A DNA stretch of 64,000 bases, taken from Paramacrobiotus metropolitanus. Lineage: Eukaryota; Tardigrada; Eutardigrada; Parachela; Macrobiotidae. The stretch spans positions 806,001-870,000 of the forward strand of contig NW_026570280.1 in assembly GCF_019649055.1 (NCBI RefSeq), in the 5' to 3' direction. The position numbers and the translations under genes are program-made. Each line of letters starts with the position of its first letter. Within the stretch, counting starts at the first letter, position 1. The notes under the pieces were generated by a model. The model did no database searches and was not told the origin of the DNA. It was given only the letters and a program-made list of their open reading frames with translations. Below are positions 22,860 to 34,500 of this stretch, piece by piece.

Positions 22860-25620
22860 TAGACTGTACCTAGTACGTACTACCTTTGATTGCTTGTTGA
22901 TATTAAGAATTACTGATGTTGTATCTACATATTCATGGCTCTGGAGCATTACCGTAGCACGAGTATTATGACCGAGATCCGCTTTACGCGCGGTTTCTCA
23001 AGCTTACAAACCTAACCAAGCAGGTACGGTGCAGGTTACCAACATCGACTCTTTGGGGGCGCGGCATCGTATACGACACAATCCGGGCCTGATGATTCGA
23101 GAAGGCAGTACCATAAAGACGTTATACGTTGTACTGTTACTCGGCACTTGGTTATCCAAGGACCGCCTTCGTATTTTGACTGTCGATCGATAGTATCCTC
23201 AATTATAAGCATTAATACCGCATGCGCCATGTCGTGCACGATCTCCGTCTGAACGATCTGTGAAACCAGTTGACTGTTTCGGTGCTTATTCATTATCGCT
23301 TAAAATAGCGAGTTACTCGTATTATTTCTGAAACATTTCTGAAACCCGCATTGGTTTGACTAACGCCTGAGTTTCTGACTGTTGATCCGACTACATGATG
23401 GAGAAGCTACCGCAGATTCCAAAGGCCACTTGCAGTGTGTTGGCACTCAGCATTGCGGAAGTCCTCTTGGCACTTGTGGGATTCGCGGCAAATTTCTACA
23501 ACCTGTTTTACGGTAAGCAGCGAAACAGCGGATGCCGTTTTTTTATTTCCTGCAAGCTGTATGCATTATCTAGCACTGGAACAGGACCAAATTTACGTAT
23601 AATAAAGCCAACTAAAGTTCATTTTTAATAAAGTTTACATTGATATTTTGATATCTTCCTTTCGCTGTTTGCGGTTTAAATTTTTAATTTCCGTCAAGCT
23701 GTTTTTCAACCATGAACCATCTGGCTTAATGTTACTCGTTCATTATCTGCTTGTTTTTTAACTCTGCAAAATAGATAATTAGATTCGGACGTGGTTGGCA
23801 GAGCGCAAAAGATGTGACTAACAGCGGGCACTATTCTAATTTCCACTGACATCATTCTGCATGTAACGCCGGGGTGCTACTCTACGTACAAACTGTGCCT
23901 GCGATGATGCACAGCGATCACATGCCGTGCTGTCTTAAGCTTTCATCGATCGGCAGTACAGTCTGATTACAGTACAATACATGACTAAATAGTCCTAATA
24001 TATTTTCTAACCTGCATTGCGTATTACCACACATGTTAGGTGTGTCTTTACTGCTATGTATTATCGTGTTATTGCATGTAATTATTGCCTTGTATTCACG
24101 GATCAGCCGGCTGCAATTTTCAGTAATAAGAATTCCTGCATGATGTTGGAGACAGACTACAGTTTCCCACATTATCGTCCCATTCGATAGCTTCGCAGTG
24201 TTAAAACATCAAGGACTTCTATTTTTTAAAAAAATTGGTTATGATAAAAATTTATTGAGCCGGCAGTGATATTCGTTTTCCTGGTTCCTTGCAAAAATTT
24301 CGCTGAGAACACGCTCCTGAGAAGCTGAGATTGATACTTTTTTCTCATCATTGAAATTTTAATGTAAGACATTCATCACAATAACTCGATTTTCTCTTTG
24401 AAAGATTTTTTGATCACTTTGTAGAATTTTCTATGTGTTGTTTTGCAGGCATCCTGGCGCCGGACGAGAGTATTCCGATGGGGCAGACGCTGATCTTTAT
24501 CGTGTCCATCCCGTTGTACGCAACGCAGCTGGTATGCGGCGTCCGTCTCATGGTGGCCAGTGTGCGCCTAATGCGGGGCCAGAGAAATTCCGCCTTCTTC
24601 GGGGAAGGTGTCCGCAACATTCCTGCGCGGGAATTCACAATGTGCCAGGTGTTGGCTCTCATGAGCTGCTGCGTGTGCCTGCTGGCCCTGGTCCTCGCCT
24701 GGTTCTGCCAGGTCGGCTTCGTCGCGAACCGCCTCCTTTTGTCGGCCAAACTGGACCTCATGTTTCCCAAACCGGACGCTATACCCAAACCCAAACTGGG
24801 GGCGTGGGAAGCCGTTCAGCAAGCCTTCCAGGCGGACTTCACCGGACAGATGGTCATGCTGGCAGCGGTGCTGCTGCAGATCGCCGGTGTCATCGTGGTG
24901 GTCTTCATTCTTCGGCAAAGTAAAGCCGTCCGAGAAGAGCTGCAGTTGGCTGATAGGAATGCGGATGATCGCAAGTCCTGCAAGGAAGAGCACAAGCTTC
25001 TCGCCCGTTTGAAGGAGTATAACGAACCACCGCCCGCGTACAGTGGCGGAAAAATTGCGCTGTCGGCGTAGGATAAGGTGACAAATGTGACCTTTACCTG
25101 GAGGCATCGATTCATCGTTGAGTTCGCTGTTAATGAATGACCTTTAACAGTAAAGCGCTAAACAGTTTTACGGTTTACATCCCTTTAATATGCGTATATA
25201 GTAGACAGTGCTTAGATATTTGTCTCGATACCTGTACTACAGCTTTTATCGGCAGATTTTTATATATCATACATCTTCTGCCCCATGACTTTTATCTTAG
25301 CACATAGTATTTCGGTACGGCATTGTTGTTTGCTTCGATTCCCTAGAGCTTCTCCTGTTTGGCTATCATAATAAGTATCATTATATATTCTGGAGAACTT
25401 TCTGTTTATCTCTCGTATTTCCCGCGTCACGGCGCCATTACGGATCACCCACGGTGCTTAACTCCGGCCACTGCAAACCCCCTCCCAGCCGACGTGCTTT
25501 CTCATCCATTGCTTTCCCCGTGTAGTGTTCCTTCCGCCATTTCCGATAGGAATGTTCCCGCACAACCATGGCTGCTTTCCTTACCGAAGACTTGCCCTGT
25601 TGTGCAACGTATAGTTTAGC
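22860..25620 (+). repeat. Duplicated block B
   Basis: Direct-orientation paralog of the block at 59838-62830 and inverted paralog of 3850-8250. Its left end contains GTACCTAGTACGTACTACC followed by GATTGCTTGTTGA, the uninterrupted equivalent of the site where the giant LTR element inserted in block C. Confidence 0.75.
23395..25071 (+). CDS. Four-pass membrane protein with PPxY tail, paralog B (two exons)
   Basis: Exon 1 is 23395-23512 and exon 2 is 24449-25071, joined in phase 1 across a 936-bp intron (GTAAGC donor, TTGTTTTGCAG acceptor), giving 246 aa. Predicted membrane segments are at residues 14-36, 52-74, 104-130 and 170-193. The loop between the third and fourth is the longest and carries an FPKPDA-like proline-rich turn; the cytosolic tail is charged and contains PPPAY at 233-237. 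Start choice: two adjacent ATGs open the frame and the hydrophobic first segment follows. This is the cleanest of the three copies, with no inserted element, and gives the ancestral intron sequence. The protein family is unrecognised. A role in membrane trafficking or adaptor binding through the PPxY motif is inference. Confidence 0.85.
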
Positions 25621-25799
25621 GTTAACCCACTGTTTACTGTGACCGTAACTAGTTGTTTATAGAGTGTTGAAAACTGTATGATCGTAAATTCGTAAGTTTA
25701 AAATCTTCACTTTCCCATTTTGTCCTACCTACGTTACAGCTTACGTTTCTGTAATTTGTTCGCCTACTTCCATAAAAAAGACAGTCTGTCAATGTTAGA

Positions 25800-25990
25800 G
25801 GATTCGATGCTAACGCTCGACCGAGCTTCATTAAACTACTGCCGCCAAACTGCTGTTGTCACTATCCGGTATTTCCATTATTTCCGGATTCGATGCTAAC
25901 GCTTACGAATGAATGATCGGCCGACCGAACGGCATTAAACTACTGCCCCAATCTGCTGTTGTCACCACTATCCGGTATTTCCATTATTGC
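25800..25990. repeat. Tandem duplication, about 90-bp unit
   Basis: GGATTCGATGCTAACGCT ... CATTAAACTACTGCC ... CTATCCGGTATTTCCATTAT occurs twice (about 25800-25888 and 25889-25990), with a small insertion in the second unit. Confidence 0.8.
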
Positions 25991-26075
25991 AGCACCACCA
26001 TAGTTGATTACAGTTACGATCGATAAGTCAGGCTACTGCAACGGCCGCCCGGAAAGGCAGTCCAGATAATATTAG

Positions 26076-27389
26076 CTGTACTCGAAAGGCAAATGCGTTC
26101 TGTACGATTATCTACGATACAGAGCCGGAAGTTCTGTGTCGTTTCGATCACACCCCCTTACAGCTGATTAAACGGCCGAGTTAAAGTGTTCTGTATCTAA
26201 AAGGAACTCTCCTGGCTCCGTTACGATACAGAACTCGCATTTCTTGCTAGGTCAAATTTATTTTGGTGAAGGCTCCGCATACCACCTTTATACCACCTTT
26301 GGCTCCTAATACCACCTTTCGTACCACCTTTGGCTCCTAGTACCACCTTTTGGACACCATTTTTGACTCCGCATGCCACCATTTATTTAGTACTTAACTT
26401 ATGCATGTGTCTATCCATTTTTATTAAATTTTTTATATCTGAAATAGCTGAATGGTTAGATTGCGCAGCTACATCCATATCTACACGCTGCGCTTCGTAC
26501 AATCCCGCATCTAAAGCGGATATATGAAATCAAATCCCGGATTGGTAATTCTCAGGGCTTTTCCTCCGGTGCGTCTTTTTAGTGGAAGCAGTTTTTTTTC
26601 TCAAATTATTCTAAAATCCATTTTCGAATACTTTTGCCGGTACACGATGTCTCTGCCGGGCTTCTTTTGTGGAAAAGGACATATGCGAATGCCGCAGCAA
26701 ATGGCACACAGTCAACACCATTTTTATATCATTTTATTAAAAGTAAAAAAAAAATTATGGTGGTATGCGGAGTCAAACGTGGTCTGCAAAAGGTGGTATT
26801 AGGAGCCAAAGGCGGTACGAAAGGTGGTATTAGGAGCCTAAGGTGGTAAACGGTGGTATGAGGAGCCTTCAGCATTTATTTTTTGATGTGGATGCACAGT
26901 CCGCTGTAAGTCTGAAGTCTTGTTTTTAATTTTCAAGTTTTGAGGGTGTAATTAACGGGAGTTTAATTGTTTCTATCGAAAACATTCCAGTTCTGCTTTG
27001 TTCAGTGATTTTAGCTGCCTCCGACTGTGCATGTTTGAATTTGTATCGATGGCAACAGGCAACTTCGCCATAGCCGTCAGCGCGAGGAATACCTCGGCGC
27101 ACTTTACGTGCAACTGCCTTTCGCTTTTTCACCAGTCGTTTGATTTCGTAACTTAACAAAACTTAAAATCGTCAGAAAAACAGAAAGGAAACGGCCACAA
27201 AATTGTTGTGAAAAATAAATAAATCGTTGACCAATTCAACTACGGTAACTGGGCGCTTTTAGAAACCGTGGTCTCATTGCTCTGTAGCGCTCTATAAGAT
27301 TCAGCGCTGTACCATTGGTAGATTCACTTTTACAGACCTCGCGGCTCTGTATCTTACAGAACGCATTTAAAGTGCGTTTCGAGTAGTAC
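26076..27389. mobile_element. DNA element with ~50-bp inverted ends, containing a nested foldback
   Basis: The left end (26076-26125) has CTCGAAAGGCAAATGCGTTC and GATACAGAGCCG. The right end (27340-27389) has the near reverse complement (CGGCTCTGTATC ... GAACGCATTTAA ... TTTCGAG). There is no transposase frame. A 605-bp foldback lies inside. Confidence 0.55.
26267..26871. repeat. Foldback element with ACCACCTTTGGCTCC sub-repeats
   Basis: TGAAGGCTCC at 26267 is mirrored by GGAGCCTTCA ending at 26871. Both arms are arrays of ATACCACCTTTGGCTCCTA-like units, in inverse orientation on the two sides. The middle is AT-rich and non-coding. Confidence 0.8.
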
Positions 27390-27762
27390 TATTATATAGT
27401 ATTCTAAACCTACGTTATAGTTAAGAGTATGTGCTCTGTATGGGCGAATCCAAGGCGCGTGCATGCGTAGTAATCTGGGACACTACAACTGGACATAAGT
27501 AGTAAGCAAGTATTAGTAATTTTTTAACGTTTAAATTTCTATCATTTTAAGCAGTATTACGCGAATGCACTTTTTGTTACATTGATGGCCTTTGCCCAAT
27601 AAATTTGTACTATAAGCAAGAAAAAGTAGTGTTGTACCAGTACTTATGTCTCATCAGAACGTTTTAAGGCATAACCCCGGGAATGTTTTACTCGTATCAT
27701 TATTATCGATACGGTGCATTTCAGTTCAGATTATGGACTTTTTCAAATACTTCTGGATCTTT

Positions 27763-27972
27763 CTATGCCGTCGGCACAAATGCTAGATGGTAGCCTTCAT
27801 GCCGTCGGAGACCGGTCCGCAGCCAGTATTCCACCCGCGCCGACTGCGGACTGGTCGCTTCGCTTACAATGATGGTTGACGTGGTCGCGCAGAACAGGCC
27901 AGGACCACCGGGCACCGACACGTTTCGATGGAAACTGATGACCAGACCGGGGATTTTAGTGAGTTTGGGGAT
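27763..27972 (-). other. GC-rich open stretch, possible exon relic
   Basis: About 70 codons are open on the minus strand, ending in TAG at 27763-27765. They are clearly GC-richer than the surroundings, and include VISFHRNVSVPGGPG and ARVEYWLRTGLRRHEG. No acceptor AG lies just upstream and no domain is recognised, so this is only a candidate exon. Confidence 0.25.
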
Positions 27973-28739
27973 TTATTGCAGATAGCGGTAAGGCGCCAAC
28001 AGGAAACTGCGGAGTCTGCGGTTGTAATTCCAAATAAAGTGAAAAAACCTAGGTTTGGATAGTTCTCTAACAGGATGACACCGGGCTGACATGATAAATT
28101 CCATGAGCGACTTTTTTATGTGCTTGAATATTACAGTATGTTTTATACAATCCGTACCTGCGCTTGCGCTGTATTATCACGCGCTACCGAATTGTATTAT
28201 CACGCGCTGTATTAACGCGCGCTACCGAATTTTTGTGGCAGCGTATAAGTGTTGAAATTCAGCGTGGAAACGCTGCTTCTGTTTTGGGAACGGTTGGGTG
28301 TTCTAGAGAACTAGAAGAATTATTCTACTTATTCTAAGTTGGTTTCAGAAGTTCAAGTGTCAAATGGCGTTTGGCTTGTACAATAAATATTAAGAACATT
28401 GAAAAAAAAATTATCACGCGTCGATATAAATACGAAAACGGCAGTTGGAAATATTCAAACAAATCTGGATCAGAGTAAGCATGTTTTAATGCGTAAACAT
28501 GCTATTACGCACGGCGATGTCGCACGCGGAGCGGCGGAGGTGTAAGTCCAACGGAGTCGGTAGTGCACTAAGCGCAGTTAACGTCGGGCAGAACTGAGCG
28601 AATCTGCTCCCGACCTCATCGGTTGCCAATCAGCCGCAGTACAACGAAGCCAGCCATACAGTGTCAGCTGCGTGTCCAATGGTCCATTGTGAAAGAAATA
28701 ATTATTGTAACTCTGGTTCGATTTATGCACATTGTACAG

Positions 28740-28985
28740 TTAGTGCAAAATTTAAATAAGATCGGTCATAAAGACACCTTCGGTTTCACCTAGAAGCGAT
28801 TAACGTCTAGGAATTTCCTGACAGTCATAACTTCCCAACCGGATGTTGCGCGCACAAACAGTTTTCACGCTTCCGTACACAAATCAACTGGCTACAAAAT
28901 GTCACAGAATAAAGCAAAGAAGTTGTTGAGTGCTGAAAGCGAAAGTTTTCGTGAGTGTACACGAATTTCCTTTCATGTACCGCGA
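28740..28985. repeat. TTAA-family repeat, single arm
   Basis: Contains AACCGGATGTTGCGCGCACAAAC and the following family words in one orientation only; the matching arm is missing or too diverged to see. Confidence 0.6.
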
Positions 28986-29799
28986 GAAGACCGGACCAAC
29001 TATGAAGGCTTTTCCAGATTTTCCCTACCTTTAAGAACGAAGAGAATCGATAATACTTTCCTTATTATGCAAAGTACTCTATGTAGCACTACTCCATAAC
29101 TATTTTGTGCCCCTTAATGTTAGATATCATTATCCAGCAAATATACATTTTCCCCAGCGTGATACAGCGGTTTGTTCGTTCACAACTGACATTTACTACG
29201 ATGTGAGCAGTAAGTGATAAGAAAAATGGTGTTTACCAAACAACTGCACAGGAGACGAGCTAGCCGAGTGGACCAATGCTTGCAATGTCGACCAAACAGG
29301 ACAGCTGACTGGTTTTTGGTCTAAAGGCAACCCAACACCGCGCCAGTGTATAGCAGAAACGTAATCAACGAAACTAACTTTGCAATTTAAACTGATCGGT
29401 TGGCGAGGAGTCTCTCCGTTCATATCGCGACCTGAGACTATTTCGCAAAACTACGTTTTCTCAGCTCTTTGCAGTTTAAAGATTCTTGGGCTGGAATTTT
29501 TAATTTTAACTTGTGCTCACTTTCCTGTTAACTATATAATATATTTATATTAATTTTGTTAGTAAAACTTTTCTTGTACAAGCTAGTTGCGATACTAAAA
29601 TGAAAAGGAACGCCAACATTTCTCTACTCAAAATTAGCTGACCCTGCGCAAACTGCGCGAAATATATCAGCGATGTACCATGCAATGCCGGAATAATGAC
29701 CAAACTGTGAACGAAGTGCGTTAACCTTTTAACTTTAAATTAAGCAGTAATTTTGTTGACTGACAGCACAACCTAGTACGTACAATTTGTACTAGGTAC

Positions 29800-30259
29800 T
29801 GTCAGGCACATGAGCCTGTGCGTGGTGCGTACGGCTCAACATAGAGCGTACTTGCACTCACTTACATGCCATATTGCCTCTCTCGTGTACGTACGTGTGA
29901 CGCTGCACTGCACCCATCCACTGAAGTGGATATACCGCACAGCGCACACACTGAGCGTACTTGCTCTCTCGTCCCTCTTTCGCAGTACTACTCAGCGTTC
30001 ATACGCTCGCGTTGGGTAGAGTCCAGTCTGCGCATCACACAGCTGATTCACGTCTTGGCCCGCATCACCACGCACGTGTTTGCCGCCAGGATCACTTGAC
30101 ACTTACTCGCCAACGAGACGCATCAAGAACCTTTTGAGCATACACTTGCTATTTGGCCACACGTGCCTTTGTTCTTTTCTTCCTGCTATTACGCAGTATT
30201 GTCAGCCTTTATTGTCTAATAAAGACAGCATCGTGAGCTCCTCGCCATAGTCTGTTACA
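29800..30259 (+). repeat. 5' LTR (460 bp)
   Basis: By eye identical to 59378-59837. It starts TGTCAGGCACATGAGCC and ends GTCTGTTACA. The only obvious control signal is an AATAAA at 30218-30223 near its 3' end; I see no strong TATA box. Short open frames inside are not supported as genes. Confidence 0.97.
30207..30224 (+). promoter_or_regulatory. Poly(A) signal inside a hairpin (5' LTR)
   Basis: CTTTATT and AATAAAG form a perfect 7-bp stem around a GTCT loop, so the AATAAA is buried in the stem. The same structure is in the 3' LTR at 59785-59802. Retroviral poly(A) hairpins that mask the 5' signal are known from lentiviruses; that role here is inference. Confidence 0.6.
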
Positions 30260-30268
30260 TGGTAGCAG
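30260..30268 (+). promoter_or_regulatory. Primer-binding site, tRNA-Met type
   Basis: TGGTAGCAG starts directly after the LTR and matches the complement of the 3' end of animal initiator tRNA-Met (CUGCUACCA). The match runs nine bases and then diverges. Confidence 0.7.
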
Positions 30269-31546
30269 CATCTTTCTGGTTTTCCTTCCTACGGAATCTT
30301 TGAGGAGACGGTGAAGGCATCTTTTCGGAGAACTCGGGAGAACCTTTTCAGTCACTGTTTGAGACTGCTGAAGCAGCCTCTTCTTTGACTGTCGATCAAC
30401 AAACGGTCGCATCGTCTTACAGCTGCGGCGAAACGGAGATCACTGAAGTGATTTCTGCCCAGCTGGTGAGCCACGGTTTTCTTGTCTCTTCGACACTGAA
30501 GAGCACGCGTCCCGAACGCACGGACATTCTCTTTCCCAACTGACGGACCGGACTCGAACGAGAGTCCGCAGCGCGATAGGATTAACCCATTATACGGGGA
30601 CCATCGGTTTGAACACCGACCCGCAACTTTACTCGCGGAATTCCATCGAGAAACGACGGATTTCCGACCTCGGACGAAGTGCAACCGACCAGAACCGACA
30701 CCGACGCCGACACCGGTAAAGTCACGGTTTAGGTCGATTTTAGCCGTAACTAGGTCGGCTTTCAACTTTCTGACCGTAGAAAACTATTTCTAACGGTTAA
30801 ATTTTATTTTCTAACGGTGAAAAAGTAAATTTTGACGGAGAATCCGAACTCAAAACTTTACTTTTGGTCGAGAACCGACCTCCCAGGTCAACGTACCCAG
30901 TCTAACAAAGGCTAACCGACAACAGGTCGGACATTTTCCTCTTTTTGATTTCTAACGGCGTTTCAACCGCCAGAAAAATTTCTTAATTCCTAAAACTAAT
31001 TTCTAACGGATAAAAACCTAAAAATCCGACCAGATAAACCTTCTGGCCGAACTAAAAATAAATTAATTTTCGCGGAAAATAGCGCGAACTTCCTTGTGAC
31101 GTCATAACGACCGGATTTCAGTACTTAGAGGGCAGCCAATCAGCGTGCAGGGGAAAGTTCCCATAGTCTAACATAGGCGTGAATCATCATTTTTTAAACT
31201 TTTGCACGCGGCTCGCATTCTGTGACGTAGGCAGATAAGTGCAAGACCACTTAACCCTGTTACGTCATACTGGTCAGCACAGTAGTATAGGACGTACTAC
31301 ACCGTACTCTTATTACATACTGTACTGTACTATAGTACTGCATATTAACCCTGTGTACTGAGTCACCAACAGACACAACAACATCAACACCAACATCTCT
31401 CCGGACGTTCCTGACACTCGGAAGTTCCTGAACCTAAAGACGTCCCTGAACTCATCGAACATCTCTACACAAGAGATAGTTCGATCTGACATTCTCTGAG
31501 CAACAGATCTCTAAGGCTCCATCAGAGCCGACCTCATTCGACAACA
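30269..31546 (+). other. 5' untranslated leader of the element
   Basis: About 1.28 kb with no long open frame. It has several short hairpins: GGTCG-AGAAC-CGACC at 30866-30880, CCGAC-AACAG-GTCGG at 30916-30930, and the start-codon hairpin at 31537-31554. It probably holds the packaging signal and any 5' splice donor, but I cannot assign either. Confidence 0.7.
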
Positions 31547-31554
31547 ATGTCGAA
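31537..31554 (+). promoter_or_regulatory. Hairpin enclosing the Gag start codon
   Basis: TTCGACA and TGTCGAA form a perfect 7-bp stem around ACAA. The A of the AUG (31547) is the last loop base and UG are the first bases of the 3' strand. Confidence 0.7.
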
Positions 31555-34500
31555 CCCGAAGAAGGATATCTACGCCCGAGAGTTCAACACCGACTACTCG
31601 CGGCGTGCAACATCGACCGCGCCGTACTCACTTCGGCACTCCGGTCAAGAACGAAGTCAGCCGTCTTCAACCGACTCGACCAAGTCGGCGGAAGCAAGGG
31701 AGAAGCGTAACGAGCGGATCCTCCACGCGGACTCGAATCCAACATCGGATGACAGTTTCGAGGATGCCCGGGACAAAACGTTCCTGGAGGCCCACGCTGA
31801 CACAGCAGCCCCGTCCCACCCGACTGGGGGGGATGCGGAACAGCTGCAGGCGGAGACCACATTGTCTCACGCCGACCCTGTCTCGGTAACGGCTACACAG
31901 GCCACCGAGTTCGGACGCAAATCACCCAACTCAAAGGGTGAGCAACCGAAGTCGACCTCGTCCAACATTGGCGAAGCGGCTAAGGAGATCGGCTCCTGTC
32001 GTCCGACTTCGGAGATCGGCGAGGTCAAACAACGAAAATCGCCGACCTCTGAAGCCGGTCAACAGCAACTGATTAAGGAAGTCGACCAACGGAAGGTCGA
32101 CCAACCATCAACAAAGGAGTTCGGACAACAAAGTCCGATCACCGAAGCCAATCAACAGCAACCGGCCAAGGTCGGACAACAGAGTCCGATGTCCGGAGTC
32201 GACCAACGGAAGGTCGAACAGCCGACAACCGATGTCGGCAAAGTCCAACCGATCACACAGGTCGGAAGGACGTCACCAACCTCGAAGGTCGGTCAACAGC
32301 GACTGACCACGAAGGTCGGACAACAATGTCCGACCTCGGAGGCTGGTCAAAAGGAGGTCGGATACTCGAAGCCGACCAACCCACAACAACAACCAACCGA
32401 CAACAGGTCGGATATCGGAGTCCAGCCGACCAAACCCACGGTCAGAACGGAAGAATTCGAAGTGCCACCACGAAGTGGCCCCCACCCAGTTGGATCACCG
32501 ACTAACACACCGGCACCCAACGAACGGGTTACCTCACCGGTGAGTCGACCTCTACCAACAATGGATAAGTCGACCCGAACAACGGAGACTCAAACAAAAG
32601 GGAAGTCGACAACAAGCCGACCTGACAACCGGACAGCATTCCCTAAGTTCGCGGTCGGAGAGTCGGACAGCGAAACATCGTTGCCAACCGACGACGTCTT
32701 CGACCTAACGGGATCATTACCCAACAGCGGGGATGAATCCCTCCAGACGCCAGCCAAGTCCAACAAGGACACATACGACGCTGGTGTGCTGGAATACACC
32801 GCACGCAAGTGGACTTCGGCAACACCGCCGGAGAAGATCGAAGACATCAATGTGCTTCGACAACGATGTCACCAGCTGATCACACAGATCGGGCTGGCTG
32901 ACAAACTCGTTAACGCAGCGGAAGACTCAGGCGCAAGGTCGGAAGACACTCACCGCCTCGAACGGAGGAAATGGGAAGCTGACATGGCGGCCGCCAACAA
33001 AGGCATCGCCGACCAACAGCGTGAGATCGACCGGCTAAGAGCCTTCATAAAACGAGTTGAAGGACCATGTCGGTACGACACCGATGAAGTCACCAAACTT
33101 AACAACAAGTTGGATCAGGCAACACAGGCCGTCTCCGAACTGAAGAGACAACTCGCCGACGCGGAAAAGGAATTGGCCGACACACAAACGGCCTTGGTCG
33201 CCTCGGAACAAGCCGCGGGACATTTCCACGAAATGCTCAACCGAGCTAACGAAGAAGCGGAAGTGTACCGGAACGAAGTGGACCGGTACATAGTCGAACT
33301 ACGGCAGGCCGACAACGAGGTCGACCAGCTTCGACTATTAGCCGACCGACTCCAAACCGAGTTGGAAGTGCTAACGGCCAGGAGTCGACAACAGAGTCCG
33401 ACTTACCTTGGCCGCCAGCAACCCTCGCCGGAACACAGAACCATCATAGCCGACCTGCAAGACGCCAACACACAGTTGGTCGACCAAGTCTACGGCTTAA
33501 ATGAGTACCTCAAACAGGAGGAGAAACTCCGAGCCCAGCTGGAATACAACCTGGCCGAAGCTCACAAGGTGAACGAAGCGCAACGGAACCGCATCGTCTA
33601 CCTTGCAGCCCGTGAGAACGAACTGTTCGACTACGGGACCGAAGCCGCCAGCAACATTACGGAAATGATGCGGCAGATGGACGAGTTGGACACCGAGATC
33701 CGGTGCCTCCGGGAGGAAAAGAAGCACCTGGAACAAACCAGGGCCGACCCCCCATCCTACAGGACGTCCATGGCACAGGATTACCACCCGTCGCAAACAA
33801 TACGCGACATCCTGTGGGGCGATAATCCAGCCCAAGAACTGGGGAAGAAGGAGACGAACACCTCCTACTTCGTCGGAGTCGTAACAACCGACCCGTCTAC
33901 TGGAGCGCCTCCTCAGCCGAACCCGATACCGAGTCAGCCCGAGCCGGAACGTAACACGTCAACAGCGACGTCGTATGTTCCGACCTCGAACGTGCCGACT
34001 ACAACGGTAGCGACGGCCGGTGCGTATACGAGCACCTCCTTCTCGACGCGTACAACAATGCACGCGCCGATCCCCAACGCGTCCCACCCTGACAACAGCG
34101 ACGGAGCGGAAGCACCAAGGGGATTTCCATTTACCCGCCCACAACGACGGGTATTGGGAGAGCGAACGAACTCACACCCGGAAATGGGAAATTCGGATTG
34201 CCCGAACCAACGAGGGTTCGATTACGAGCGATCAAGGAGTCCGTCACATAACATGGCCGACCCGAGCGGACACTACGACCAACAGGAGCCGAACCGCCAT
34301 TCAAATGGCTACCCGGAACAAAGCCGGGCACCGCCACATCGACCAACGGAAAGTCGATTGCCGTCGAGAGGAACCCAACCCAACTTGTACGGCAGGGTTA
34401 ACGAACAACCCAGGGGATTTTACCCACCACCCCTAAGGACGATCCCGGCACCACAAGCGGGACCGGAGGCATACGGCGGCTACTCGGAACAACCGAGGCC

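Larger units (their letters stand above)
27390..29799. other. Host DNA upstream of the giant element
   Basis: No complete gene. It holds a GC-rich open stretch at 27763-27972, a GCGCTGTATTATCACGCGCTACCG repeat region near 28150-28230 (words recurring two or three times), and one arm of the TTAA-family repeat at about 28740-28985. The last 35 bp are the left half of the element's target site. Confidence 0.45.

Noticed and set aside
26440-26545. tRNA gene or tRNA-derived SINE
   Set aside because: TAGCTGAATGG resembles an A box, but there is no convincing B box or cloverleaf.
29810-30099. Protein-coding frames inside the LTRs
   Set aside because: They have no domains and lie in the U3 region; the same frames appear in both LTRs only because the LTRs are identical.
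32081-32411. CRISPR-like array of repeated hairpins
   Set aside because: Spacing and unit sequence are irregular, the context is eukaryotic and coding, and there are no cas genes.
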